From NCBI RefSeq assembly GCF_964340395.1, contig NC_135561.1:18546240-18610239 (forward strand): 64,000 nt of DNA, written 5' to 3'. Positions 33,885 to 45,909 of the stretch are shown here, piece by piece. Origin of the DNA: Glandiceps talaboti (lineage: Eukaryota; Hemichordata; Enteropneusta; Spengelidae). The notes beneath the pieces are model-generated. The model was not told where the DNA came from. It searched no databases and saw only the letters and a list, made by a program, of their open reading frames with translations. The position numbers and the translations under genes were made by a program. How positions within the stretch are numbered: position 1 is the stretch's first letter; each line of letters starts with the position of its first letter.

Positions 33885-35560
33885 CTATATAGACTTTTGA
33901 ATTCTTAGCTCATTACTTTTTCTGCATGTTTTTAGTATTTGACTGGCTTTCGTTGCAACCTCTGCACGGTCTATCTTCCCTGACAGGCTCGATGGAAATG
34001 ACTCAAAGAACAGCACATACTTTGGAACATTGTAATCTTCTAGAAAAGAACGCACGAATTCCACGATCTCATCAGCAGTTGCCTCTTCGTTATTTTCGAG
34101 ACAAATGCATGCACATATTTCTTCAACTAGCCGTTGATCTGGAACTGACACAACCTGTGGTAATTTTACTTTTGGATGCCTCATAAGAATTCTCTCAACT
34201 TCCACACATTCCTCCCACCTTTAATGATGATATCTTTTTTACGACCCATCACATGTAGACATCCATCTTCCTCCATTAGACAAAGGTCACCAGTGTGATA
34301 CCAGCCACTGTCATCGATGCTATCTTTGGTTTTCTTGTCGTCGCTTTGGATGTAAGGAGACCTTACACATAGTTCACCTGTTGTGTTAAGAGGTACTATA
34401 TTACATTTGGCATCAACGATTTTGATTTCCTGGTGATCGATTGGATATCCAACCTTGGAAAATTTCTCCGGATTAAAGTTGAAGGTGGCACAGCCAGTTT
34501 CCGTTGATCCAAAATAGCTGAAGAGATTAGGTGTGACCATCTGCCTTGCCTTGTCAAGAGCCTCTTCTGGGGCTATGTTGCCACCTGTTAAGACACATTC
34601 TAACGAGTTAAAGTCATACTCCCAACATTTTCGTTGGTTGATGAAATCAAAAAGGTAGTGAAACATCAGAATGGTAACAGTGACACACTGTTTCTGGATT
34701 ACTTCTGCTATTATTGATGCATCTGCTTTTTGGTCTGGTACAATAACTGTGAACCCTGACACTACTCCCATTACTGTTCCTATATCACCACCACCATGCG
34801 CAAATGGTGCCACACACATAAAACGCACATCTTTAGAAACCACCTCTTTGATATGTCGACCATAAGTGTAGAAATTTTCAACAATACACTGGTGTGACTT
34901 CACAGTAGCTTTCGGCAGCCCTGTACTTCCAGAAGTGAACATAATTGTTAGTTCATCATCTTGTTGGACTGTTTTCCTAATTTCCATCACTTGCGTAAAA
35001 TTCTTGTCTTCTCCCAGCTCAAAAATCTCTTCGAAACAAGACATACCACCTTTACCAAAGCGAATAACTCTATTTAGAGTAGGGAGATTTTCTGCCCCTG
35101 TGTATCCTACTCCAGTTTTACACATGTATGGCACCATCTCTTTGAAAACCTTCTCCGGGTTACCAGAACCTATAACCAAAGTGGACACCTTCGTTTTGTT
35201 GAGAAGATACTCCATATGCTCTGCCTTGTATCCTACTAGAAAGCGGACATTTATCATCTTGGTGTAAGCTGTTGCATATTGGGTAATGATCCATTCATAT
35301 CGATTTTCAAACCAAATACCAACTCGATCTCCTGGTTTGAGACCCAAGTGGAGAAGACCAGCTGCCAACTTGATGACATCAAGGCGTAACTGTTTGTACG
35401 TAATGATTTCATTTCCCAAGTTAGAGACAAAGACAAACGCTTCTTTGTCTGGGAATTCCTCTGCTGTTTTATCCAAAGCATCACATAATGTCATTCCAGA
35501 GTAAGGAACGGATGATGCACTGTGTAGATAGCTTGTTTTTGGATTGAAAAATCTTGCCAT
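33885..35560 (-). pseudogene. ACSF2-like acyl-CoA synthetase, copy D, one 4-nt deletion
   Basis: The start is taken at Met 35560 (MARFFNPKTSYLHSASS), matching copies B and E. An upstream in-frame Met at 35608 lies in the presumed intron, because an acceptor (CTCTATTACAG) ends at 35587. The frame is open through P-loop TSGSTGLPK, GSTETG, HTGD and hinge GRKKDIIIKGGRNV to about 34205. Relative to copy E four bases are missing after GGRNV, so the frame ends in WKLREFL and a stop at 34181. The rest of the domain, including SGK, continues in another frame to 33885. The loss removes the catalytic lysine. About eight residues are also missing after VRSPYI. It may be a recent pseudogene, a polymorphism or an assembly error. 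No other damage is seen. Confidence 0.88.
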
Positions 35561-36290
35561 GTTGTGATGCTCTGTCCTTTTCCTTCCTGTAATAGAGGAT
35601 GAATACAATATATTATCATATACCTATGCCTAGTTCAATCGTTCTTAATGATCTTTAACATGAAATATTGTTTTTAATATGGGACGTTAAACGTGATATT
35701 CATGCCTTTCTGATTGAATAAGACACAGTGATTTCGAACATATACAAAGCAAATGGTGGCCGATTGTTGACGTTGATGTTATAGTGTATGGTGACAAAAC
35801 TGAGACATCTTTGAAAGAATGGAAATTTTGGCTGTATCCAAATATATAGCTATAAGGAAATGACGCTTGTTAGGATCATACATTGATTTACAAATTCATA
35901 ACCAATCCATACAGGTATGTGCATTTTGCAATGGTATTGCCTATGGGACTGTACAAAGGCCACCCACATGTGTTTTCTGCATGTACCACACCAACATACC
36001 ACAGACGTTACTCGATAATATGAAAGAAAACTTTCTGAAAGTTTTAAAAAAGTTGTGTTATTACCAAACTTGTATTTTGAAAAAAATAGGAACAGTTACA
36101 CCAAAAGCTGATGAAGATAATGGTCATTCAAACATTTTACCAGTGCAGGTTGACACAGTCAGCAGAATATGTGTACCTGACAATAGAGTTGCACAATGCA
36201 CGAAGCGCATAGCACATGTAGCAGGCTGTGCTGGTATTTTTTCTGGATTCTCTTTGAACTCCTGGGAATAGGCATATGATAAAGTGGTTA

Positions 36291-36436
36291 TTACCCGATA
36301 TCACCTCTTTGTTTGTCATATTGTGATTCAAGTCATTTCTGCAATGTGACGCTCGTCTAATTATGATATGTGTCAAGATACGAAAATGGCACTTACAGCA
36401 TAGCAATATGGCAAACGAACAGGTGATATCGGGTAA
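36291..36436. mobile_element. MITE-like element with 37-bp inverted ends
   Basis: TTACCCGATATCACCTCTTT at 36291 onward is mirrored by the complement ending in GGTGATATCGGGTAA at 36436. The terminal 15-16 bases pair perfectly and the rest pair with few mismatches over 37 bp. Total length is 146 bp with no coding content. No convincing target-site duplication was seen. Confidence 0.7.
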
Positions 36437-37734
36437 GGCCAGGGAAAATAACAAAGCTGTTCAACGGGCCCGACCTACCCATACAGTAAAATGGCTGCTG
36501 GAGTACTATGCACAAGCTATATTTTCAGAACAATACATTTGAGTAAATTCCTAATGCATTTTTTGAGTCAATTCCAAATTGTATACAGTGTTTTACTTGG
36601 CTCTGATGATGCATACAAGAGGAAACTGAGACTAAGCTAAGCTGATCCATATGAAGGAACGAGCAGAATATACGACAATGGGAAGGGGGTTGAGAAGAAG
36701 TCAATGGGCTATCAAAATTCTGAAAGGGAGACATGAAATGTTTTGCTCTTTAATTGTGATTTTGTGGAACCAAACTAAACTTCATGAGAAGTCGTCTGCC
36801 AAGTGCACATCTGCAACATATCTTGCGGCTTGGCCACAACAAAATACACTTCATAGCCAGATAATATGTACTGTATAGTAAAATTGTTTCAATTCTGTAT
36901 TCTAAGACTATATCCAAGCATTGTAAGACTTTAAATTGTGCCTATGATTTGATACTTTATGTCTCTAAATGGTCCCCTACATATTTTCAAAAAAGTTTTT
37001 ATCTTTGTAGATGTCCCCTCCCAACTACTAGCAATCACTGTGATGATGTATTTCTACCAAATCAAGATGGAAGGTGGCTGGCTAAATACCTCCATGTATT
37101 GTTTAGAGCTCGTTATGAGACATCTCCTTATGCATGTGAAATCCACATCCTTTGTAAAGTTATCTCGTTTGGACTGTTACTGTAGTTGGTTATCACTGTT
37201 ATTTTAATGCATCATTCTACTATATAATTTTATGTTTCTTGTGTAGTGCACGTAGGTGACATAGGGGATGACTACAATAATTCTGGAGTTTCATTTGGTG
37301 AGCCTTAGATGTTTTTGAGAGAGGGTGGGGGTGGGGGAGAGGCGCTACATAATTTGTTTAACCATAAATAGTGTACATGTAGAATTGATGGTAAGAAATC
37401 ACTTGCCATACAGACAAATTGCAAAGGGATAAAATCAAAATGACTGAATAAGAACTATATAAACTCAACTTGTTAAATTTGGGGTGTAGTCGCGTAAATT
37501 TACTGAGTGTTGATGCTGAATAGATGCTGGTTATTCTCTTCAGTTTCGCTGTCTGAGCTGGAGTTTTCAGCGCAAATATCCACTCATCTTACAGATCATT
37601 GTTTATGGGTATTTTTCCGTTATTTTAGTCGTCGTGTTGTCTTGGACTAATGGACCTTAGCGAAGTGAATTGCACCCCTTACCCTTTGCCAGGCATATAC
37701 CATTACGGAGTTAATGACCATTCCAGAAATATTT

Positions 37735-38600
37735 GGTACATACATCAACCATAACAAAACACATATCATAAAAAGCTAGTTGGCATAGTGTTTAGTTTTA
37801 ATGAGTAATTTGCATCATTGGTGGTTTTCAGTAATTAAGCCACATCTAACGAATGCACACTAACATTTGGTACATACATCAAACATAAGAAAGCACACAT
37901 GTCATAAAAAAGGTAGTTGGCATTGTTTTTAGTTTTAATGAGTAATTTATATAATTTGTGATTTTCAGTAATTAAGCAATATCTAAAGAATGCACACTTC
38001 AAATTCTGCAACATTTGGTATATACATCAACCATAACAAAACACACATGTCCTTTAAAGCTAGTTGTCATAGTTTTCAGTTTTAATGCATATTTAATTAT
38101 TTCAGTAACTAAGCCATATCTAAAGAATGCACACTTCAAATTCCACAGTATTTGGTACATACATCAACCAAAATAAGAACACACATAAAACGTCTGGTGG
38201 CATTGTATTGAGTTTTAATGAGTAATTTGCATAATTAATGATTTCCGGTAATTATGCTATATCTTGAGAATATAGCAAACTTCAAATTTCATTTAATTTC
38301 GTACATACATCAACCATAACAAATCACACGTTTTTGATGTATTTTGTTTATGCAGTGATGTTTAATTTGCATAAATAATCATTTGTGATGATTAGGCAAT
38401 ATCCTCAGAATGCAAGCTTTACATTTCAGATAATTTAGTATATGCGATGATTGTAAAGAAAATTAAGTGCTTGTCATGACGTGTCCTTTAAAACTTGTTG
38501 ATGTATCTTATCATCGTAATCGTCAATTTGCATAATTAATAATGCTTTGATAATTAGGCAATATTTAATTATGCAAGCTCCATATTTCATATAGTTTCAT
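37735..38600. repeat. about 140-bp tandem array, six diverged units
   Basis: Units recur near 37740, 37880, 38019, 38159, 38307 and 38445, each with GGTA(C/T)ATACATCAACCATAA, AACACACATGTC, TTTTAATGAGTAATTTGCATAAT and GTAATTAAGCAATATCT with variation. Divergence rises toward the right end. The array is in the presumed intron of copy D. Confidence 0.8.
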
Positions 38601-39626
38601 ATGATTAATTTTCCAGTTTTACAACTGATTGGCACTGTACATAATACGCCCCACCCATGGCTATCCGATATTGAAACACTATGGCAGAATGTAAGTAGCA
38701 TGATGTCCTTCAGTTGAACTAACAATATGACATTAACATGTATAAACGATTTTTATCGCCAACTACATAATTTGACTACACTCATTAATCAGCCTACATC
38801 ATTGTACGTCACTTTGAAATACACCATATAGCAACACTATTTTGATGAAAAGAACAATGTAGATCATACGTTTATACTACTCATGACTTCTAAAGTCAAA
38901 CGATTACTGTAAACTGACCTTTGTATATTTGTATATATATTCTGTGGTAAGTTAGACGAGAAAAGGGCTGAAAGCTAGGATTATCCAAGTATTTTGATGC
39001 AGTACAGAGTTTTAATATATTTGTAGCTATTAATCTGCACAGGTGAGTCTTCATCATAACAATTCACGCTGTTGTGCACAAGCATGCCACCATTGTCTAA
39101 TAATGTTGTTATACAACTGATTGACATTGTATAGAATAGGTCCCAACCCATGGCTATCCAGTATTTAGAAAATATGTGTGTAAGTCTTACTTTTATAGAA
39201 CTCACGACTTCCACAGTCAAATATTACTGGACATTTGTATTATTACAATGCTTTGCTTTAAATCAACACATACATTATATACAAGGGTATAAGTGTATTT
39301 CCAAAGGTCAAAGAAGGGCCTACATTATTTATTATGATTGAGAAGTAGAGAACTATGTACGTATTGTATGTATGAAGTTGATTCTGAACTGGTTGACGCA
39401 GACACTGTGCTGTGTACTGTCGATCACTAGGGGAGGGGGAGGGGGGAGGAGGAGCGAGGGGGAGGAGTAGACACGGCATACACAGTACAACTTTTGTACC
39501 TGTGACCCAATGAGTAGTTGAACCAGACAGACCTATTTGCACACCTGTTTGTAACTTTCTTAAAAATGGTCCTATCTGGTATCTTTGTAAGAAAGCAATA
39601 ATGCAGCATTCAATAGAAATACTTAC

Positions 39627-39725
39627 CTTCAAAATGTTATTCCAGGGGGAAATGCAAGAAATTGTTATAAGATTTGCTTGCTTGTAAACTGCTTGGCCTG
39701 GTTCTGTTGTCGTATCACGTGATGT
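39627..39725 (-). promoter_or_regulatory. promoter and 5' exon block of copy D
   Basis: CACGTG at 39716-39721 lies in TTCTGTTGTCGTATCACGTG. The presumed 5' exon ends at donor TTTGAAG|GTAAGTATTT (39627/39626). It is clearly homologous to the blocks at 28244 and 31322. Confidence 0.6.
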
Positions 39726-40489
39726 TATTTGAATCTAGCTAATGTTATCTAGTTGGAAAGGCATTTACAAAGAAAGGTCTTTACGGGTCAAATATATTGT
39801 TCGCTGAAACCATTTACTTTAGTCATGTCATGGGTTAAAGATTAAATAAAGGTTAAGTTATTAGCATTCAGTGCGTGCAGCCAGGCAAGTCTCTGTATCC
39901 ACAATTAATTATTTGGCCTTATAAAGACACTTATTCGGATGTAAGGTGCTTTTTAACTACATAACAACTATTTACAAGATCATGTTGAATGTACGTTTCA
40001 CTGATCTCATTTACATAGTCACTTTACAGGTTAAAGACAGTATTTTTCTCTACATATATGCCCATTCACCGTAGGCATGTAAAAACCTACACAGTTGTTT
40101 AGACCCCACACACACTTTAATTGAACTTATACAGATTCTGTCAAGAAGTATTCTCTATGGAAAGAATGTATCGTTTATGCAAGACTTATTGAAGTGGAGA
40201 AAATGTGCACAATTTTAAAAATATAACATGACAATTTAATGGTGTATTGTTCTATAAAGCCATTAAAATGTATGGTTATAAATATTTGAAACAATTTACT
40301 TAGAAATTCAACATATATGAAAAGAATTCACCCATTGTCTTTGGTGTCCTTATTTGATACATTTTCATATTTAGTATCTCCAACTACTTTTTCTTAAAGA
40401 AATCGAAGTAGGTGAATAGTAAAGAATGATATTTGCTTGACCCTTGTTGATAATTTATAGCTCAATGGTTAACTTTAAAGACTAAGGAT

Positions 40490-40752
40490 TGTTGAGTTGA
40501 TAGACTGACCATCTTGTTATCCGCAGGTTGCAGGTTTGAGCCCCTCTACTGCTATTTATTTTGAATAGTTAACGTCTTCGGGCAAGATTTGAACAACGAC
40601 TCAGCTGTGTAATTTGGAACTTGGCAGGATAGAGGTTGTAATGTGATTGCCTTTATTCTATGCACTCATTTGCTGCTTCTGAGGGAGTTGAGAAAGGGTA
40701 TGGGGCCATTTTACTGTATTGGTCTATGTCAGGGGTAATAATTGTAAAGTGG
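40490..40752 (+). mobile_element. SINE family 2, copy 3
   Basis: A tRNA-like head is present (GTTGATAGACTGACCATC and B-box-like GCAGGTTTGAGCCCC). It is followed by the family body words TTCGGGCAAGATTTGA, GGCAGGATAGAGGTTGTAATG, GGGAGTTGAGAAAGGGTA and ATTGGTCTATGTCAGGG. It is the most complete copy and ends against a hairpin at 40754. Confidence 0.75.
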
Positions 40753-40753
40753 T

Positions 40754-40797
40754 CTAATTAAGCATAGATCGGGAAAGCCCGATATATGCTTAATTAA
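40754..40797. repeat. 20-bp hairpin
   Basis: CTAATTAAGCATAGATCGGG, loop AAAG, then CCCGATATATGCTTAATTAA. The arms pair at 18 of 20 positions. It directly follows the SINE body and may be part of its 3' end or a tiny palindromic element. Confidence 0.75.
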
Positions 40798-41154
40798 GTA
40801 TATGTTGATGAATACGGTCAGGTGAGTAGTCAATAATCCATGCATTATATTTTGAAGCACATATCGCAACTTATTATATGTTGTTTGGTTATAAAATTAT
40901 ACTACTACAGAATAATGATTTATTTTCATCACAAGAAAGAGTGTTATTATAAATATAAGTACAATTCTATATTAACATGAGCACAATTCATTTTACATTT
41001 CAAAATGTTTTACTGTACCACAATGCAATTATTGTGCTAGCGAGAAATATTGCTTTCATAACATAATACACAAAAGAATATATAACGTATATTATCTACC
41101 CTGTGTAAACTAAATGTCTTTTTACCGGACTGATGGTCCTAAATCCTTAGTAAT

Positions 41155-41282
<128 letters not shown>

Positions 41283-41624
41283 CGTTTTGGTAGTACTGGA
41301 ACTCTTTCTTGGTTGTACATCGGAGTTTCACGCATTGTTTATTTGTGAAAGGTCATATAGTTTATTCATAATCGAAAACATTTGCCCGGATATACATTTC
41401 TCATGTCAACATCTTATCGTCAGAACATACCGGCAGCGTGGTAGATTTATTAAATGAATGAAGGAAGGATACAGAGGGTAGGTAAGGTCTCGTAGTTGTA
41501 TTTGTCCTTAGACGCATATCAGACTTTAGCCAGTCATTTGAAGTTATATTATAGTAGAGGTCACCTAGAAAAACTGTAACCTGCTAGGCACAAATCGCAT
41601 GTTTCAATATTACTATTATTATAA

Positions 41625-42520
41625 TTCATTTATTAGTCCTCAAAGGATACATAGTTTACAGCCCATAACTGTACAGAATAAATAAAAACATATTACACAA
41701 AACCCCCAAAAAGGGCAAGTAAAGACAAGCTACACAAATACAACTTAGCATCGATTTAGCAATATGACGGCTGACGGGACAAAATCTCTTTCTGTATCGA
41801 ACGTTGGGGCATTTAAGACAACGGTATCTTTGACCAGATAGGAAAATATCAAAATATGCATTAAGTGGATGTTTATTGCCAACAGCAATCACACGTGCCT
41901 TGCGCAGTATTGCACGATGAGTAAAGTCGGAGAGAGCAAGAGTAGTCGGGCCCACAATTTTAGCAGCATTGAAAGAAATTTTCAAAAGTTTGTTTCGATT
42001 GACGACAGAGAGCAGAGCGCAATAAAAGATGTTACAATAAGTTAAGAGAGGTTTAATAATGCTACGATAGAGTAACAGCGCGCAACCGACGAAGCATGTG
42101 TTAAACGCTGTTGACATTTCTTTTGGATAGCTTTAGAATGATGTGTAAATGAGAGTTTATTGTCAAGGGTCAAACCAAGATATTTGTAAGACACCGGTCA
42201 CCATTAATCACAACTGGGCTATCAGGCACTGCATTTCGACGAAAGTAAATGTCATCTCTTTAGTTTTAGACACATTTACCTCCAGGAAATTTGTAGTACA
42301 CCACTCAGAAAAATGTGTGACTGAATTTCTATACACATTCACAGAGTCTGCATCATACAAGAGAGCAAGTATGGGCGCATCATCAGAAAATTTCAAAAAG
42401 CAAACAACTAGGATCAGTGCTCTGACAATCATTTGTGTACATAATAAATAAAAAAGGGCTTAGAACGCAGCCTTGAGGTGCGCCAGTGGGTCTTGTCATT
42501 TGTATAGTGTTAACATCGGG
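41625..42520 (-). mobile_element. LINE 3' half, RT palm to tail (copy 2)
   Basis: Reading on the minus strand, TGAPQGCVLSPFLFIMYTND at about 42500-42440 is the hallmark RT motif before the palm. FSDDAPILALL (the YADD-type catalytic box) is next, then FSEWCTTNFLEVNVSKTKEM. The thumb region LLYRSIIKPLLTYCNIFYCA and the tail KHPLNAYFDIF follow. The frame shifts several times. The 3' UTR ends near 41625 in AATAAATGAATTATAATAAT. The same family is at 10345-11020. It is dead by frameshifts and 5' truncation. Confidence 0.85.
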
Positions 42521-43093
42521 TTTTCATAAAATATTCATATTTTGGATGTAATCCTTCCCCAAAATATGTAGACAGTCGTTTTGAATGAAAATATGATCAA
42601 AAAGATTCAAATGTGACATATTTAGCTGTGTTAGTATCGTGCACAAGGTAAAGTCAAATGGGCCTCGTATGTCAAAGTACCAGACATGGTAATTTAGACA
42701 AGAAGTGAAGAAATGAGGACTGAGTCAACAACAAGTATGCTTGACCCAAGACCAACTGAGTGAAAGCATGACATCATTGGCAACATGATTGGCTTACTGT
42801 GCTACCCTATCATAAGCGATGCCCCGTTCTGATATGGTTTACATTTACATGCAGATATTTAGTTGGTCTACTTCTATACTGTGTAACCATCCAAAAGGAT
42901 TATTATCACACAGGCGTAACGCTGGCGGCGTCCTTTATGTCTCACCCGTGTTCAGGTAAGCACAATCTATGAGATCGGTGATATCAATGCTGGAAACAAT
43001 TGATAATAAAGGGAAGGGGACTCCGAACACCATCAATATTAAATAAGTGTATGACATTACGTTTACCATATAACCAGCTATGGGTTGTTAGAT

Positions 43094-43166
43094 CAAGTTT
43101 GAACCAGTCTTGGAAAATGCTTCCATTTAATAAATGGAAGCATTTTCCAAGACTGGTTCAAACTTG
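43094..43166. repeat. perfect 36-bp hairpin
   Basis: The arm 43094-43129, starting CAAGTTTGAACCAGTC, is an exact inverted copy of 43131-43166 around a single A. It lies 0.4 kb from the second hairpin. Confidence 0.95.
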
Positions 43167-43499
43167 TTTATTTTGTTTGGTGACCGGTTTGTCAAGGTTA
43201 TTGACCCAATTTAGATTAATTTCTTTTATAAACTATCTATGAAGATTTCCATTACGAAACCTTTAAGTTCACTTTTGCCCCAAAGTGCAATAGTGAAGCA
43301 CTGATTGTGAAACAGTCAAGCATTTACATGACATGTTCTGTAACTAGTGTGGTAGCTAGCTAGGTAATATATATATATATGTATATGTATATGTATAGTA
43401 TTGTTTGAACTCTTACGTGAAATAATATTAAAGAATTGATGTAAAGAACAGGGACAAGAACACATATTTACACGTATCTCATTTCAGACAAGGCGATAT

Positions 43500-44211
43500 G
43501 CCATTGTAGAAAAGGACGCGAAGAAACTGACCGGACCTTTACTGCACGTTCATAATTATGTACCTCATTGTTTCGCCTTTGATAAAACCATTAAAGACCA
43601 AATTTGGGTGACACGATTGTCTGTGGAAGGACTGAAATGTGTCAATCGGTTTGGTGTGTGTCTTGATGTCCAAAAGGTTGGACATCAATACATACACCAA
43701 ACCGACTGACACATTTCAGTCCCTCCACAGACAACCGTGTCACCCAAATTTAGTCTTGTTTGAACCTATGACCGTTGTAAATCACCAGATCAAGGTATAC
43801 CACTTCGGTTTCAGAGCTAACCAACGAATATTTTAATGTTAGGTGCATTGAATTTTTTTACTCAGAATATAAAATTCAGTTTGTGTGCCACAGAATAGCA
43901 TGAATATATCGTCTCTGAAAGGTGTCCAAAGTGACAAAATTTTATCCATCATGTATGTTTCAATAATGCGACACTCTAGTTTTGTGGAATACGATGTCAG
44001 CTATCTCTGGGGATGCTGGCGAGCCCATACTAAAACCACATGTTTGTTTGCAGAAATCTCCATTAAATTCAAACGTGTTGTGTGTTACGATCACATTTAG
44101 CAGTTTCGGAATCGTAAAATTGACTTGCTGACATTCTACAGAGTTCAATGCCCCCGATCCGCTATTGATCATTGTGTCAATGTGCAACATGTTGGTGTAC
44201 ATTGATATCAC
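43500..44211 (-). mobile_element. Penelope-like element RT fragments, including an inverted repeat
   Basis: The minus-strand ORF at 44211-43960 reads ISMYTNMLHID, then FEFNGDFCKQTCGFSMGSPA and SPEIADIVFH, matching the Penelope-type RT core (F-Q-GxxMGSPxSP-AN). Further along the minus strand, 43671-43596 encodes LDIKTHTKPIDTFQSFHRQ with CHPNLV, the KPTDxxxYLHxxSCHP motif that follows the catalytic box. The same motif appears again on the plus strand at 43680-43755 (YTKPTDTFQSLHRQPCHPNL). The element therefore ends in two opposed copies of one RT segment. The catalytic YVDD region was not found. Confidence 0.75.
43596..43755. repeat. 76-bp inverted repeat, 8-nt loop
   Basis: The arms 43596-43671 and 43680-43755 pair at 70 of 76 positions by hand count, separated by AAAAGGTT. 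Each arm encodes the same Penelope RT motif on opposite strands. Confidence 0.93.
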
Positions 44212-44399
44212 ATACCATTACCAGTGTTACGTTTTCATTGACCTCAACCGATTCAAGTTTTCTTATGAAATCTGTTGAGTCTTTAATATTTAATGGTTGT
44301 GACTGCACAATAGGTTACAAAGTTCACTCTGTTATCTAATTTCAGCTAAGCATTTTATTTTATTTGAATTATTTATTTTGTTTAAACTTTAGTAATAAA

Positions 44400-44820
44400 G
44401 AGGGTTAAAAATCATACAGATAACCTGGTTAGCTAAAAGCTAGACTTCCCCAGGGCCCTCTAAAGACAACAAACATGATAAGTTAAAACACACACACACA
44501 GAAATACAAATAAGACAAATACAATATACAATATGCAAGAATCTTATACAAATTAAGTACAATATGCAGGAAAAAACATAAAATATGCTTCTATAAAATT
44601 AGTCTTAAAAGCGCTTAAAGACGGTGAACTCCGAACTTTTTCGGTAAGCTTATTAAAAGTGATTGCACCAGCATGTCTTAATGCTCTGGACGTTGACAGT
44701 AATTTGATTGTAGGACAATAGGACATTGTTTTGGCTGCTGAGTCTGGTATTGCGGGATGATACATTATTGTATGTTTTATCACCGTACCAAATCATATGG
44801 TAATTATAGTTTGCCTAATC
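44400..44820 (-). mobile_element. LINE RT C-terminal fragment (different family)
   Basis: Minus-strand ORF 44783-44553 contains SRALRHAGAITFNKLTEKVR, then SSPSLSAFKTNFIEAYF. This is the conserved end of CR1/Jockey-type RT (R-G-AFNxLP-IR-S-SLxxFK--LK). A 3' UTR of about 150 bp follows to near 44400. It has no upstream RT and is 5'-truncated. Confidence 0.7.
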
Positions 44821-44949
44821 ATTCAAATTCAGTTAATTATGTAAATGACCTCTAACAATACAAGGCGTCATCAGCAGGCCGAGGCGTTAGAGGACACATG
44901 CGCGTGTATCGGCGTTGTTGTCGTCACAATCACCACCACAACCCTCATC

Positions 44950-45350
44950 ACTGTATGTACAAGATCTGCAGTAATTCAGTACAAAATGTCGACACGTACG
45001 AGACTGAAATTTGAAACATGCAATTGTGATGAATTGCATGTTACCGAACATCATCAATTATGCATATGACTCATTATATTAAAAGTAAACATTATCACTC
45101 TAAATCGGACACATCGGACGCCTTGTTAACGTCAATGTATGGACAAACTTAAAGCCTACGTTCTAGAGATATTGGCTGATTTCCAAACGTACATTGATTG
45201 CACAAATGTACGTGTTGCTTTCGATTCTTGTATCGTATTCTCTATAGTCTGGATGCCTTAGAACTGACATTCATAATCTTAAAGTAAAACGTAGAAATCA
45301 CAGTATATATCACACCCTGATATCAAACTTAAGATATTAATCAATACTGC
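44950..45350. repeat. duplicated flank, pairs with 32630-33040
   Basis: This is the second copy of the synthetase downstream flank. Order and orientation match the 32.6-33.0 kb copy. It is followed by an (AAT)n and AAATAACCC-repeat stretch at 45350-45400. Confidence 0.85.
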
Positions 45351-45909
45351 AATAATAATAATGATAATCTTTATAACCCAAAATAACCCAAAATAACCCA
45401 TTGGAAATGAATTTCAGCGTTCTTAATTTGAGACTGCACAACTGTATTTTTATATCTATTCATACGACATCAAGCTGCTACGTATCTGCAGCCAGACCTT
45501 GTTTTAACGAACCCATTGTGAAGTGGGTGTGGATGCTTGTAGAGATGATGAAATTTCAGTAAAGATTTAGCTATAATTCTTCCTGCTGATTTTGATGACC
45601 GTACTCTGGCAAACATATTGGCAGCTGTAGCACTTCCTCCCCAACAAGAAATACAATAACATAGACATATAAAAGGTGGATATTCAACTGAGTAGGAGTG
45701 ACATTAGTAGTCAATAAGACAACAAGGTACACATAACTGCTTACTCTCTCCGCCTTTTCCCCTCTGATCTCTAATGGAGGAGCGCAAGGATTGTTTCGCC
45801 TAAAATCGTTGAGCAATCTGACTACAATAAAATAATATTCATATTATGGATTGCGTATTAAAGACTACCTTTTGCACTGTTTGTAGTTTAACTTTAATTT
45901 TTAGTTCAT

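Larger units (their letters stand above)
35587..39626 (-). other. presumed 5' UTR intron of copy D
   Basis: This 4-kb stretch runs from the donor at 39625-39626 to the acceptor at 35587. It holds a MITE-like element, a 140-bp tandem array and the duplicated block at 39250-39560. A 134-codon plus-strand ORF (35867-36271) with CAFCNGIAYG and CVFC pairs was not recognised and has no flanking support. Confidence 0.5.

Noticed and set aside
35561-35608. Upstream Met of copy D at 35608
   Set aside because: It lies beyond a clear acceptor (CTCTATTACAG), and copies B and E start at the equivalent of 35560.
35867-36271. 134-codon plus-strand ORF with CxxC pairs (CAFC, CVFC)
   Set aside because: It has no recognised domain, no splice support or partner exons, and lies in the presumed intron of copy D. 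It could be a transposon relic but cannot be supported.
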